A stretch of 64,000 nt of DNA from Saprospiraceae bacterium (GTDB taxonomy: Bacteria > Bacteroidota > Bacteroidia > Chitinophagales > Saprospiraceae): the NCBI GenBank assembly GCA_022842725.1, contig JALHOZ010000022.1, positions 1 to 64,000 of the forward strand, given 5' to 3'. The notes beneath the pieces are model-generated. The model was not told the DNA's origin. It did not search any database and saw only the letters and a list, made by a program, of their open reading frames with translations. Position 1 is the first letter of the stretch. Each line of letters opens with the position of its first letter. The position numbers were made by a program, and so were the translations under genes. This document shows, one piece after another, positions 25,136 through 34,929 of the stretch.

Positions 25136-27649
25136 ATGCATTTTCATAATAGTCTTTTCAGAGAAGACAACGTTTTACATCATATAAAACATTATTTGCC
25201 GGCCCAGGCAGCGCTCAAAGATTTTATCCATCATAATACCCTGCACGCCTTTCAGGACAGGAAGTTTTTTGATGCATTGTCTGAAGCAAGTACCATATTC
25301 GGGTATAAAACCAGTCTTTCATTGGAAGAATACCGGAATCTCTACGCAGAAGGCAAAATTGACGTCGGTATATTGCATCAAACGATAACCGACCATAAAG
25401 GAGAGAGTCAGGCAGATGAATGGCTTGAAAAAATGCTCAGACAATCCTTTACCGAAAATTTTGCCGGAAGGATAGGTTATTTCCGAAGTCATTGGAAGTC
25501 TTTGTACTCGATTGATCCGGATTTGGACATTCATCCCTTTTTATTTCGGTTTTTGTGCAGTTATCTCGATCAGGGCATTTCCATATGGAGATTTCCGGTC
25601 ATAGAGGGAGGATTTCTGACAACGATACGCGAGATGGAAAAAAATATGATGGTTAGTTTTTTTAAAAGCAAAAGGGCTAAAAACCTTTTGTATGAAAAAT
25701 CTGTGGCCATTGAGGATTTGCTCAAAATTCTGGTTGGAGATGAGACCCTTTATGAACATTATTTATTTGATCAGCAGTTTTCGCATCCCGGCTGGTCGGG
25801 CATTGTTTCGGCCGTCGAGGATATGCCAAAAACACTGCTTGATACCCGGAAAATCAGTCTGAAAGATCTTGTTTTTTTTGAATTGCTTCTCGAAATAGAT
25901 CTGATGGATCATAAATTTGGAGAAAACTGGATGCCGTTGGGATTAAAGATGGATAAAAAAGTCCGTCCTTTATTCGGTAATATTCAGAAAAGTGAATATT
26001 TTGAAATCCTGAGGCTGTGGCAACTTTCTTTTGAGTGGACCTATTACGATCAGGTATTGGGAGGTATTATTGCCAATCAAAAAGAGGTAAAAAAGCCGGA
26101 AAGTCCTCGTTTTCAGGGTTTGTTTTGCATTGATGACCGGGAAGGTTCGTTGCGTCGCAACATTGAGGCTTTGGAGCCATCGTCAGAGACATTCGGAACA
26201 CCCGGATTTTTTGGAGTTGCATTTCATTACAAACCCATGAATGGTAAATTTACCATGAAGGTCTGTCCTGCTCCGGTCAATCCTCCCTATCTGATCAAAG
26301 AGGTGGTAGATGGTAAAAAGAGCGAAAAGGATTTTCACTTTTCAGATTATACACATTCACTTTTTTTCGGATGGCTCATCACCCATACCATTGGATTTTG
26401 GTCGGCGATACGATTGTTTATCAATATTTTTATCCCCAGGCTGAGTCCGGCGACAACCCTGTCCTTCAGGCATATGGACAGATTTTCGAAGCTCAGTATC
26501 GAAAGGCATCATGATCACGATACAGAAGATGGATTGATGGTAGGATTTACCATAGATGAAATGACAGATAGGGTAGAGTCATTACTCAAAAGTATCGGTT
26601 TGGTAGACAGATTTGCTCCTTTGGTGTATGTCGTAGGACACGGAGCCAGTAGCGTTAATAATACCCATTATGCCGGATATGATTGCGGCGCTTGCAGCGG
26701 AAGGCCGGGTTCGGTCAATGCGAGGGTTATTTCCTATATGGCCAATCATCCTTCCGTCAGAGAAAATCTGAAATCCCGGGGTATTACCATTCCGGCTTCG
26801 ACATTATTTGTCGGTGCCTTACATGATACCACGAGGGATGAAATAGAGTTTTTTGACGATCAGTTTGCTGATACCAACAAAACGGCTTATCACGAATACA
26901 ATAAAAAAATATTTAATGAAGCATTGACTTTGAATGCCAAAGAAAGAGCCAGAAGGTTTGTCACGATAGATCATAAACAACCATTGGCAGGATTGCATGC
27001 AGATGTCAAACGAAGATCCGTTTCTTTATTCGAACCCAGACCGGAACTCAACCATGCCACCAATACCCTTTGTATTGTAGGGCGCAGATCCCTTACGGAG
27101 GACGTTTTTCTGGACAGAAGAGCTTTTATGAATTCTTATGATTTCCGGGTAGATCCTGATGGTACATTTTTATTTGCCATTTTATCAGCAGCGGCACCGG
27201 TATGCGGAGGTATCAATCTGGAATATTACTTTTCGCGGGTGGATAATGACAAACTCGGTGCAGGTACCAAGTTGCCGCACAATGTAATGGGCCTTTTCGG
27301 AGTGGCGAATGGAATTGACGGAGATCTGAGGCCGGGATTACCCAACCAAATGGTGGAAGTACACGATCCGTTGCGTCTGCTGATGATTGTCGAACATTAC
27401 GAAGAGGTAATCCTCCGGATGATTCAGAAGTCTGAATCTTTATTTGAATGGTTTCAGAATGAATGGGTTTTACTGGTAGCTGTCCATCCGGAAACAAAAC
27501 AGATTTCACGGTTTAAAGACGGGATTTTTGTTCCATACCATCCGACGTTTGTTCCAAAGCAGGTACAGGATACAAAAACCCTTTTTGAAAATGAAAGGGA
27601 CAATCTGCCCGTATTTCTTATTCAAAAACAAAATACACATGTACAATAA
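25136..27649 (+). CDS. dabA: DabA, inorganic carbon transporter subunit (DUF2309)
   Basis: An 837-residue soluble or membrane-associated protein of the DabA family, which holds a beta-carbonic-anhydrase-like zinc site and works with DabB to turn CO2 into trapped bicarbonate, powered by the cation gradient. The expected zinc residues are present with the known spacing: CIDDRE at 331-336 (Cys331, Asp333), VVGHGASS (His502) and YDCGAC (Cys517), matching the C-x-D, H, C order of the characterised Halothiobacillus protein. Other family segments include HHNTLHAFQD (32-41) and HYAGYDCGACSG. It is 48 bases before dabB and 112 after SulP. In autotrophs this feeds carboxysomes; here it may supply anaplerotic carboxylases. 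Confidence 0.94.
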   Translation: MHFHNSLFREDNVLHHIKHYLPAQAALKDFIHHNTLHAFQDRKFFDALSEASTIFGYKTSLSLEEYRNLYAEGKIDVGILHQTITDHKGESQADEWLEKMLRQSFTENFAGRIGYFRSHWKSLYSIDPDLDIHPFLFRFLCSYLDQGISIWRFPVIEGGFLTTIREMEKNMMVSFFKSKRAKNLLYEKSVAIEDLLKILVGDETLYEHYLFDQQFSHPGWSGIVSAVEDMPKTLLDTRKISLKDLVFFELLLEIDLMDHKFGENWMPLGLKMDKKVRPLFGNIQKSEYFEILRLWQLSFEWTYYDQVLGGIIANQKEVKKPESPRFQGLFCIDDREGSLRRNIEALEPSSETFGTPGFFGVAFHYKPMNGKFTMKVCPAPVNPPYLIKEVVDGKKSEKDFHFSDYTHSLFFGWLITHTIGFWSAIRLFINIFIPRLSPATTLSFRHMDRFSKLSIERHHDHDTEDGLMVGFTIDEMTDRVESLLKSIGLVDRFAPLVYVVGHGASSVNNTHYAGYDCGACSGRPGSVNARVISYMANHPSVRENLKSRGITIPASTLFVGALHDTTRDEIEFFDDQFADTNKTAYHEYNKKIFNEALTLNAKERARRFVTIDHKQPLAGLHADVKRRSVSLFEPRPELNHATNTLCIVGRRSLTEDVFLDRRAFMNSYDFRVDPDGTFLFAILSAAAPVCGGINLEYYFSRVDNDKLGAGTKLPHNVMGLFGVANGIDGDLRPGLPNQMVEVHDPLRLLMIVEHYEEVILRMIQKSESLFEWFQNEWVLLVAVHPETKQISRFKDGIFVPYHPTFVPKQVQDTKTLFENERDNLPVFLIQKQNTHVQ

Positions 27650-27697
27650 CCATAAAAAAACGTTTATTTTTACATTATTTCAAAAATCAGCATTGAT

Positions 27698-29566
27698 ATG
27701 AAAGAAATATTGGAAATATTGATTGTCTGGCCTTTTTTTGTATTTTTTGTTTCGTTGTTTCTTCCTAAAAATAATGAAAGGCTTATTTCAGGTTTTGTTT
27801 TTGTAACGATGGCAATTCATTTGTTTTCTTTGACTGCTTTTGTGGTTTATTGGGCGACCAAGGGATTACCTGCCATCAATCTGATGGAATTTTTTGTGTA
27901 TAAAGGACATAACCTACATTTTTTTATCGATTTTTATTTTGACGGAATCACAGCCGTATATGCAATCACAGGAGCTATGCTCGCTTTTTTAGTGGCGACA
28001 TACAGCAGAATATATTTACATAGAGAATCAGGGTATAAAAGATTTTTCAATACGAAAATGTTGTTTTACGCAGGATATACCCTTACTGTTTTTTCAGGAA
28101 ATCTCGAAACGTTATTTGTCGGTTGGGAAATCTTAGGGCTTACCTCTTTTTTGCTTGTTGCCTTTTACCGGGACAGATATTTGCCTGTAAAAAACGCCTA
28201 CAAGGTATTTTCCATATACAGGATCGGAGACGTAGGGATTATATTGGCGATTTGGGCGAGTCACCACCTATGGCATGAAAACATTACGTTTGCCAAACTG
28301 CAGGATGCCTCATTGGTTAGCCATCATTTGGAAGGGAATACCATGTTTGGATTATTTATTTCCATGATGCTGCTGCTGGCAGCCAGTGCCAAGTCCGCCC
28401 AGTTTCCGTTTTCTTCCTGGTTGCCTAGAGCGATGGAAGGTCCGACACCATCGAGCGCTATATTTTATGGTTCATTATCTGTTCACCTGGGTTTGTTTTT
28501 ATTGATCAGGACGATGCCTTTTTGGGAACATCAGATGGCAGCCAGAATAATGATCGGTGGTGTGGGTGTGATGACGGCCTTCATCGGCGCGTCTATAGGC
28601 AGGGTCCAATCATCGGTCAAGAGCCAGATCGCTTATGGCTCTGTGGCTCAGATTGGATTGATGTTTGTCGAGTTGGCTCTGGGATTTCAGACTTTTGCTA
28701 TATTTCATTTTGTGGGTAATGCATTTTTGAGGACGTACCAGTTATTGGTTTCCCCGTCTGTGGTGAGTTACATGATCCGGGAGCAGTTTTATCATTTTAT
28801 CCCTTCACCGGTGTTAAAGCAGTATTCAAAGGTTGATAAGCTCAGAAATACCTACTATATGTTGAGTCTCAGAGAGTTTGATATGGATGTTTTGTTGGAC
28901 AGGTTTGTCTGGCGACCTTTCAAAAATCTGGGAAACCTCCTTCGTTTTATCAATATCCGTAATGTGTACTTTATCACCATACCGACTTTTGCATTGGCAG
29001 TATTTATTCAGTTGGTCAGCTACAGAATGCCTGTTTTTGTGAGGGAAGTACTTCCTGAAATTTTTGCATTGATCGGTTTATTTTTAGTATTCAGAGCGTA
29101 TGCAGGAAGGCGAGACGTTTTTGTGGTTTGGACCTTATTGATTATGAATCATTTCTGGATAGTTCTGGCCATATCTTTTAACGATGCCCTTACCGTGTAT
29201 GAAATATTATTTCATCTTTCTGGAGTCGTTATAGCCGGAACTTTGGGGTATTTTGTCCTTCATTATGTTACTTCCAGAGAAAAAGGCGTTGATCTCAACG
29301 GATTTCAGGGCCATGTCTACGAATATCCAAAGGCCGCCTCTTTGTTTTTATTGGCCTGTTTGGGTGTGGCAGGTTTTCCGATTACCACCACTTTTGTGGG
29401 TGAGGATATCCTGTTTTCACATATCGAATATGATGATGTTTTTCTGGCGTTTTTACTGGCATCAGGATTTGTGATTTCAGGAATTGCGCTCATCCGAATG
29501 TATGCAAGAATCTTTTTGGGTCCCCATGTCAAAAGTTATCACTCTGTGGCCAAAAAGTCTGCATAA
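27698..29566 (+). CDS. dabB: DabB, NuoL/MrpA-like membrane subunit of inorganic carbon transporter
   Basis: A 622-residue polytopic protein of the proton-conducting antiporter family shared by NuoL, MrpA and hydrogenase subunits. Around 14-16 membrane helices span the length. Conserved features include GWEILGLTSFLLVAFYRDR at about 149-167, SAKSAQFPFSSWLPRAMEGP at about 230-249, and PTPSSAIFYGSLSVHLG just after. These are the loops that carry the proton channel Lys and Glu. It should couple cation influx to DabA. No other complex I or Mrp subunits lie nearby, and it directly follows dabA, so this is DabB and not a stray NuoL. Confidence 0.93.
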   Translation: MKEILEILIVWPFFVFFVSLFLPKNNERLISGFVFVTMAIHLFSLTAFVVYWATKGLPAINLMEFFVYKGHNLHFFIDFYFDGITAVYAITGAMLAFLVATYSRIYLHRESGYKRFFNTKMLFYAGYTLTVFSGNLETLFVGWEILGLTSFLLVAFYRDRYLPVKNAYKVFSIYRIGDVGIILAIWASHHLWHENITFAKLQDASLVSHHLEGNTMFGLFISMMLLLAASAKSAQFPFSSWLPRAMEGPTPSSAIFYGSLSVHLGLFLLIRTMPFWEHQMAARIMIGGVGVMTAFIGASIGRVQSSVKSQIAYGSVAQIGLMFVELALGFQTFAIFHFVGNAFLRTYQLLVSPSVVSYMIREQFYHFIPSPVLKQYSKVDKLRNTYYMLSLREFDMDVLLDRFVWRPFKNLGNLLRFINIRNVYFITIPTFALAVFIQLVSYRMPVFVREVLPEIFALIGLFLVFRAYAGRRDVFVVWTLLIMNHFWIVLAISFNDALTVYEILFHLSGVVIAGTLGYFVLHYVTSREKGVDLNGFQGHVYEYPKAASLFLLACLGVAGFPITTTFVGEDILFSHIEYDDVFLAFLLASGFVISGIALIRMYARIFLGPHVKSYHSVAKKSA

Positions 29567-29614
29567 TTTTGGTTTTGTGACATATTAATTTCAAAAGTTT
29601 TTGTTTTTCATAAT

Positions 29615-29645
29615 AGGGCGTATCTTTCTGAGATATGCCCTTTTA
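29615..29645. terminator. Intrinsic terminator after dabB
   Basis: An 11-bp stem (AGGGCGTATCT / AGATATGCCCT, one G-U pair) with a 5-base TTCTG loop, followed by TTTT. It ends the SulP-dabAB region. Bases 29646-29826 hold no gene. Confidence 0.75.
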
Positions 29646-29826
29646 TCAATACATTAATGAACTATAGATGAAAACCTTTTAAAAAAATTTAATCTGTATG
29701 CTTTGTTTCGTGCCTTACAAAGATACTTTTTAAGGTTTGAAAATCAATACAAAACTTTTTAACTTTTTTATATAGACTTGAAATGGGTTAGTCATTTGTT
29801 GTTTTTGCATTGCAAAACGAAATGGG

Positions 29827-30264
29827 TCAGAATGTTTCGATCCACTTTTCTCCTGTCCGGAATACCGTTCCTTTAAAAAGCGCGACCGTTTCTTCCCGTT
29901 GATTTTTGACGGTAACTTCGTAGATGCCAAATCGGGAACTTAGATTTTTTTCCATACAAATAGCGGTCAAAACATCATGTTCAACAACTTTTTTGGTATG
30001 TGAGATCGAAGTTTCTACAGAGACCGCTTTAATGTTGTGGGCGTTGGAGGCAAAAGCGAGGGCACTGTCTGCCAATGAATAAGTGATTCCTCCGTGAGCG
30101 ATCTTGAATCCATTGGTCATTTCACTTCTGACCGGACATGTAATTTTACAATAACCAGGAGCTACCTGGAGAAGTTTTACATCCAACCACAAGGAAAAAG
30201 CATCGTTTTCCAACATCATTTTTTGTACAATGGTGAGAGCCAATTCATTTTCTTTAGGTGACAT
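29827..30264 (-). CDS. PaaI-type hotdog-fold thioesterase
   Basis: A 145-residue hotdog protein of the PaaI family, hydrolysing acyl-CoA thioesters, often phenylacetyl-type. The catalytic signature is NGFKIAHGGITYSLADSA at about 51-68, with Asp in the helix. A central helix and a second beta strand follow, near KAVSVETSISHTK at about 78-90. It lies 9 bases after the PNP gene in the same direction as mqnC, so it is likely the last gene of that operon. A role beside menaquinone or purine metabolism is not established; the futalosine route needs no thioesterase, so it may act on unrelated CoA esters. Confidence 0.83.
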   Translation of the reverse strand: MSPKENELALTIVQKMMLENDAFSLWLDVKLLQVAPGYCKITCPVRSEMTNGFKIAHGGITYSLADSALAFASNAHNIKAVSVETSISHTKKVVEHDVLTAICMEKNLSSRFGIYEVTVKNQREETVALFKGTVFRTGEKWIETF

Positions 30265-30273
30265 GGACTTATT

Positions 30274-31107
30274 TTAATGGGATAAAAAATAGGTTTTTAA
30301 AAGCAGGGTAAGTTTTTCAGATGAGTGGCGCACGGTTTTGATCACATCCGCAACGGTCGTAGGTGTCAGTTTTTGTTTGGGATAACAAACATTTGAGACT
30401 ATTGAAAAAGCTGAAACCCGAACATTTGCATGCCTGGCAGCGATCACTTCCGGCACGGTACTCATACCCACCAAATCAGCTCCGAGACGGTAGGCCATAT
30501 TGTATTCGGCCGGTGTTTCAAGGGATGGTCCCTGCATAGCCAGGTACACTCCTTTTTTGAGGTTGATGCCACAGGTTTTGGCTGCCTCTTCAAAATCGGA
30601 AATACTTTCGGGACAATAGGCATACATCATATCCGGAAAACGAAGGCCTGTTCTTTCGTCATTTTTTCCTCTCAGTGGATTGTCAGGAAGAAAATTGATA
30701 TGATCTTCAATCATGACAATATCACCTTCAGAAAAGTGCGGCGAAACACCACCCGCTGCATTGGTAAAAATAATATGTTTTACATCCAAAGCTGCTAAAA
30801 CCCAAATCGGGAAAGCGACTTCTTTTGCCGAAAAACCTTCATAATAATGACTCCTTCCCGCAAGAACCAATAATGGTTTTCCATCCAATGTGCCATAAAT
30901 CAGTTGTCCTTTGTGTGTTTCAACTTCTCCTCTCGGAAAATGGGGTATGTCTTGAAAAGAAATAACCTTTGTGGGAATAAGTTGATCTGAAAAACCATCA
31001 AATCCGGTGCCTGATACGACGGCATAATGGATTTTTTCCGGCACAAACCGGGTTATATATGCCGAAGCTTCCTGAATTTTATCATACAGATTTTCGATCA
31101 TACCCAT
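30274..31107 (-). CDS. Purine nucleoside phosphorylase, trimeric type
   Basis: A 277-residue cytoplasmic enzyme that splits inosine or guanosine with phosphate into base and ribose-1-phosphate. Typical family segments: VSGTGFDGFSD at about 31-41, GRSHYYEG at about 84-91, and ITNAAGG-like IIFTNAAGGVSP at about 111-122, AMQGPSLETPAEY at about 193-205, and GMSTVPEVIAAR at about 217-228. This is the class I, trimeric PNP family. The start overlaps the mqnC stop by one base (TAATG), so the two are translated together. It could recycle purine nucleosides, and so relates loosely to the hypoxanthine released by MqnB. Confidence 0.92.
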   Translation of the reverse strand: MGMIENLYDKIQEASAYITRFVPEKIHYAVVSGTGFDGFSDQLIPTKVISFQDIPHFPRGEVETHKGQLIYGTLDGKPLLVLAGRSHYYEGFSAKEVAFPIWVLAALDVKHIIFTNAAGGVSPHFSEGDIVMIEDHINFLPDNPLRGKNDERTGLRFPDMMYAYCPESISDFEEAAKTCGINLKKGVYLAMQGPSLETPAEYNMAYRLGADLVGMSTVPEVIAARHANVRVSAFSIVSNVCYPKQKLTPTTVADVIKTVRHSSEKLTLLLKTYFLSH

Positions 31108-32255
31108 TAATCAACGATCATGGTTGCTCTGTCCAGTTCCTGCTGTCGGATATTTTTCGGAAGCTCTCTGAATTCGTATTGTTGATTACGGAGTCTGGGT
31201 TCAAATCCTGCTTCCGAAATGGCTTTTTGAATACCATCAGCAGTAAATCGGAAGGCTGCGCCTGCTGCGGAAACAACATTTTCTTCGATCATGATACTGC
31301 CAAAATCATTGGCTCCTGCATGAAGACATATCTGAGCCACTTTTTTACCCACGGTAAGCCATGAAGCCTGAATGTTGATGACATTTGGCAACATAATCCG
31401 GCTCATGGCTATCATTCTGACGTATTCATCGCCGGTACATTGATTTCGGGCTCGTTTTATTTTTTTAAGAATGGTATCTTCGTCCATAAACGGCCAGGGG
31501 ATAAATGCTAAAAAACCTTTGGCATGAGCCGGTTTTTCATTCTGAACCTGTCGGAGAGCGACAAAATGTTCCATCCTTTCGCGGTTGGTCTCTATATGTC
31601 CAAACATCATCGTGGCAGACGTGGTAATGTTTAATTGGTGGGCTGCTCTCATGACATCCAACCATTCCTCGCCGGTACATTTTCCTTTAGAAATAAGTCG
31701 CCTTACCCTGTTGTCCAATATTTCAGCTCCGGCACCAGGCAAACTATCCAAACCTGCATCTTTGAGGGCCTGAAGAACTTCCGTGTGTGTGGACTGCTCG
31801 AGTTTGGTGATGTGCGCGATTTCCGGCGGACCGAGTGCGTGCAATTTTAAGTTTGGATATAAGGACTTTAGTTCTTTAAATAAAGTAACATAATAATCCA
31901 AACCCAAATCAGGATGGTGTCCCCCTTGTAAAAGCAATTGATCCCCACCGAACGCAAAGGTTTCTTCTATTTTTTGTTTATATTCTTCAATAGTCGTGAT
32001 GTAGGCTTCTTCATGTCCGGGTTTGCGGTAAAAATTGCAAAACTTACAATTGGCGATACACACATTGGTCGTGTTGGAATTTCTGTCGATGATCCAGGTT
32101 ACCGTATTTGCCGGAACATGATAAAATCTCAATGCGTTACCCACATACATCAAATCTGCAGTAGGAGCGTTTTCAAATAAGAATATACCTTCATCTGCTG
32201 TCAGAAAATCCCTTTTTAAGGCCCTGTGCAGTAAATCGTCCGTTTGAAAATCCAT
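31107..32255 (-). CDS. mqnC: Cyclic dehypoxanthinyl futalosine synthase (radical SAM)
   Basis: Radical SAM enzyme that cyclises dehypoxanthine futalosine in menaquinone biosynthesis. It has 382 residues. The 4Fe-4S/SAM motif CxxxCxxC is CIANCKFC (Cys66, Cys70, Cys73), followed by NFYR, which is typical of MqnC. The SAM domain continues with LLLQGGHHPD at about 108-117, and DSLPGAGAEILD and TTSATMMFGHIE follow. The related MqnE has a similar fold, but the CKFCNFYR form and the match of length favour MqnC. mqnB and mqnD are also in this window; mqnA and mqnE are not. It is first in a probable operon with PNP and the hotdog thioesterase. Confidence 0.9.
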   Translation of the reverse strand: MDFQTDDLLHRALKRDFLTADEGIFLFENAPTADLMYVGNALRFYHVPANTVTWIIDRNSNTTNVCIANCKFCNFYRKPGHEEAYITTIEEYKQKIEETFAFGGDQLLLQGGHHPDLGLDYYVTLFKELKSLYPNLKLHALGPPEIAHITKLEQSTHTEVLQALKDAGLDSLPGAGAEILDNRVRRLISKGKCTGEEWLDVMRAAHQLNITTSATMMFGHIETNRERMEHFVALRQVQNEKPAHAKGFLAFIPWPFMDEDTILKKIKRARNQCTGDEYVRMIAMSRIMLPNVINIQASWLTVGKKVAQICLHAGANDFGSIMIEENVVSAAGAAFRFTADGIQKAISEAGFEPRLRNQQYEFRELPKNIRQQELDRATMIVD

Positions 32256-32709
32256 GGATTTCTTTTCGGAATTAAACAGCTGCTTTGTAGATATGTTTAC
32301 TGATTACCTGTGAAAGTATGCTTAAGTGAACAAAGTGGTGTAGATTTACCTTCAATCCATTAGAAAACTGTATATAAATCATTTACGCTGATGTGAAAAC
32401 ATAAAAATTGAAACCTGTTGACAACCAAAAGATTCAACTATGTCGGATGATAAAAATTATTTGAGCAGGTAGATTTCTTGGTTTGAAACTATATTGTTTT
32501 ATTCGTACTATAAAAAGTATGATATTTTGTTTTTATACTTACTTCAACATATAATATTGAACGATATGTTGTTTTTTTTAAAATTTAAAATTAATATTAG
32601 AAAATTATTAGAATCACGAAACATGATTTGGATCAGCTTTTGTGCCGGTTTGGTTATCTAATTTTGCCCCTGTTATGAAATATTTTGTTATTTTCTAAAT
32701 AAAACTTTT
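32256..32709. promoter_or_regulatory. 454-base AT-rich gap with promoter for the haloperoxidase-like gene
   Basis: No supported gene is seen on either strand. Near the right end, TTTG (32639-32642) and TAATTTTG (32659-32666), 16 bases apart, form a Bacteroidota-type -33/-7 pair, 44 bases before the ATG at 32710. The remainder is AT-rich with no clear repeat or hairpin. A promoter for mqnC was not found in the left part. Confidence 0.5.
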
Positions 32710-34098
32710 ATGGTTTTTAACAATTTTAAATTCAACTTTTTAGCCGTAATATTGGTTATGGCAGTTTTTTCCTGTTCGAAAGATACATCGGACAATAATC
32801 TGAATTCATCTGCGCAAACGAAATCGTATTCCGGAGATGTTTCCAACGATTGGTATACCCTTATTTTGGAAATAGACAGATATTCGCCGGGTTACCGACC
32901 ACCTGCGGCATCCCGTGCATTCGGATATATGGGTTTGGCAGCATATGAAACCGTGGTTGCCGGCATTCCTGAAAAAAAATCCCTCGAAACCAGTTTTCCG
33001 GGTTTGGTTCTTCCCGAACTTTCAGGAAAGGATCAATACCATTGGGGTATTGCAGTCAATGCATGTTATGCTTCCATGATGAAAAGTTTTTACCCTCATA
33101 TTCATGCGTCACATAAAGCAAAAATTGATGCGATGGAAGACCGATATCTTGAAAAGTATTCCGTAGGTGTTGACGAAAAAGTGATCAACAACTCAGTTGC
33201 CTATGGACAAGCGGTAGCATTGCGGGTATTTAACTACAGTGAAACAGATGTCAATGGTCATGAAGCTTTCAAAAACCCACGACCTTCATCCTATATTCCA
33301 CCTGCAACCGGTCCGAATGGTGAAAAATTGTGGCAACCTACTTATCCTGACTATTCACCGGCGCTTTTTCCATACTGGGGACAAGTGAGACCTTTTGCCC
33401 TAAAACAGGAAGACAAAGTAGCAAGACCTCCTATTCCATGGAGTGAAGACCCGAATTCTATGTTTTATACTCAAGCCAAAGAAATCCAGATTTGGGTCAA
33501 CAATTCAACAGATCAGGACAAATGGATCGCCGAATTTTGGAGTGATGATATTTTTGAACTGACCTTCGAACCGGCTGCAAGAATCATATCTCTTGCATTA
33601 CAAATGTCTAAAGAACATGAACTTAGTTTAGATCAGGCAGCTGAATTGTACGCTAAACTGGGTATGTCTATATGTGATGCGGGAATCGCTGTATGGCATT
33701 CCAAATACCTGTATAATGTAGAAAGACCGGTTTCATATATCAGAAGAGTTATAGATCCGAATTGGAAACCGATTTTGAATAATCCATTGGCCAGTGTTTA
33801 TGGTATGACACCTGAATTTCCTGCTTATCCTTCAGGGCATTCCGGATTTGCAGGTGCCGGTACCGGTGTATTAGCAGATTTTTTTGGTAACAATAATACC
33901 TTTACAGACTTCAGTCATATGAACCGTGTAGAATTCAGAAGTGAACCAAGGACCTATACTCAAATATTGGATATTGGTATTGAAAATGCTTACAGCAGAT
34001 TGCCGTTGGGCGTTCATTACAGAATGGATTGCGACGAAGGAATCAGGTTGGGATATCTGGCCGCAAAACGCGTTCTGGATCTTCCATGGGATAAATAA
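32710..34098 (+). CDS. Vanadium-haloperoxidase-like PAP2-superfamily lipoprotein
   Basis: A 462-residue protein. An N-terminal lipobox (AVFSC, Cys at about 21) shows a lipoprotein, likely in the envelope. The phosphatase/haloperoxidase active-site motifs are all present near the end: KYLYNVERP (K-x6-RP), AYPSGHSGFAGAG (PSGH), and SRLPLGVHYRMDCD (SR-x5-H-x3-D). These residues bind phosphate in PAP2 lipid phosphatases and vanadate in haloperoxidases. The long N-terminal helical part matches the vanadium-haloperoxidase-related group. Halogenation and phosphatase activity cannot be told apart from sequence. Monocistronic, with its own promoter and terminator. Confidence 0.86.
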   Translation: MVFNNFKFNFLAVILVMAVFSCSKDTSDNNLNSSAQTKSYSGDVSNDWYTLILEIDRYSPGYRPPAASRAFGYMGLAAYETVVAGIPEKKSLETSFPGLVLPELSGKDQYHWGIAVNACYASMMKSFYPHIHASHKAKIDAMEDRYLEKYSVGVDEKVINNSVAYGQAVALRVFNYSETDVNGHEAFKNPRPSSYIPPATGPNGEKLWQPTYPDYSPALFPYWGQVRPFALKQEDKVARPPIPWSEDPNSMFYTQAKEIQIWVNNSTDQDKWIAEFWSDDIFELTFEPAARIISLALQMSKEHELSLDQAAELYAKLGMSICDAGIAVWHSKYLYNVERPVSYIRRVIDPNWKPILNNPLASVYGMTPEFPAYPSGHSGFAGAGTGVLADFFGNNNTFTDFSHMNRVEFRSEPRTYTQILDIGIENAYSRLPLGVHYRMDCDEGIRLGYLAAKRVLDLPWDK

Positions 34099-34104
34099 AA
34101 AATA

Positions 34105-34139
34105 AAAAAAGTTCGGCAAAATCGCCGGACTTTTTTTTT
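34105..34139. terminator. Intrinsic terminator after the haloperoxidase-like gene
   Basis: A 13-bp stem with one G-U pair (A-run, GTTCGGC / GCCGGAC, T-run) and a six-base loop, followed by a long T-run. Confidence 0.85.
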
Positions 34140-34253
34140 ATCTCTTTTTTATTTTGTTGTTTTATATAAAAATGAAAATTATTTCGACTCAAACCTAAAG
34201 AATCTCAAAAAAGGTTAGTGGTTGATTAAAAGATTGTCAGGTGTAAAAAAATA

Positions 34254-34715
34254 TTATTGTTTTTTTATGGGCGTTACGATGCTGTCGTGAATTGGTTTGG
34301 GTGTACCATCTTTCCATTTTCCTATACTGAAGGACCGATTGTCATACAACGCCTTGCCTGCAGTGACCAGGCCATTGACATACGCTGCCTGGGTAGATGC
34401 TTCGATACATAAATTATTTAATGATAATACATCGCCGGAATGTTTTAGTAAGGAGTCATGGTACGTTTTTAACGCAGCAGTATTTTCTTCCAGCATATAG
34501 ATACTGTTATATAATTTGATGGATTCAAATTCATTTAAAGGTTTGAGTGAATCAGCTTTTTGTTGCAACAATTTGATGACCTTGGAAGCTTGTGTCACAC
34601 TTGAATCCACCTGAGATATGATGATGGATTGTTCTTTAGTGTATTTTTGACTGTCTTTACATGACCATAAAAAAAGCAGTAAAAAAATCAAGGAAAATGC
34701 TGTTAAATGATTCAT
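34254..34715 (-). CDS. Putative lipoprotein, unknown function
   Basis: A 153-residue protein. The start MNHLTAFSLIFLLLFLWSC gives a short signal with lipobox LWSC, Cys at 19. The rest is hydrophilic and mainly helical, with regular spacing of Leu and Lys in VIKLLQQKADSLKPLNEFES. The longer open frame back to 34916 lacks any signal and looks like upstream noise, so I start at 34715. No known domain. It diverges from superoxide dismutase. Confidence 0.65.
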   Translation of the reverse strand: MNHLTAFSLIFLLLFLWSCKDSQKYTKEQSIIISQVDSSVTQASKVIKLLQQKADSLKPLNEFESIKLYNSIYMLEENTAALKTYHDSLLKHSGDVLSLNNLCIEASTQAAYVNGLVTAGKALYDNRSFSIGKWKDGTPKPIHDSIVTPIKKQ

Positions 34716-34929
34716 GAAAAAATAATTGAGTGTGTCTGTATTAAACCTGTCAATCCTTAAAAAGTTGTGTTTGATAAAATGATTGTATGTAATCAGGAAC
34801 CACCAACTACATGAAAATTCACGCATCAAGAACAAGTGGTTAAGCCCTTTCCTTTGTTGTAAAAATAGTCTTATACAAAACAAAATGTTATTTTTTCTGT
34901 TTACATAGGCAAACAAAAAATATAATATT

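Noticed and set aside
31195-31225. GGTTCAAATCC, like a tRNA T-arm
   Set aside because: It lies inside mqnC codons, with no acceptor or anticodon arms around it.
34716-34916. N-terminal extension of the putative lipoprotein
   Set aside because: The extension has no signal or known domain; a perfect lipoprotein signal starts at 34715.
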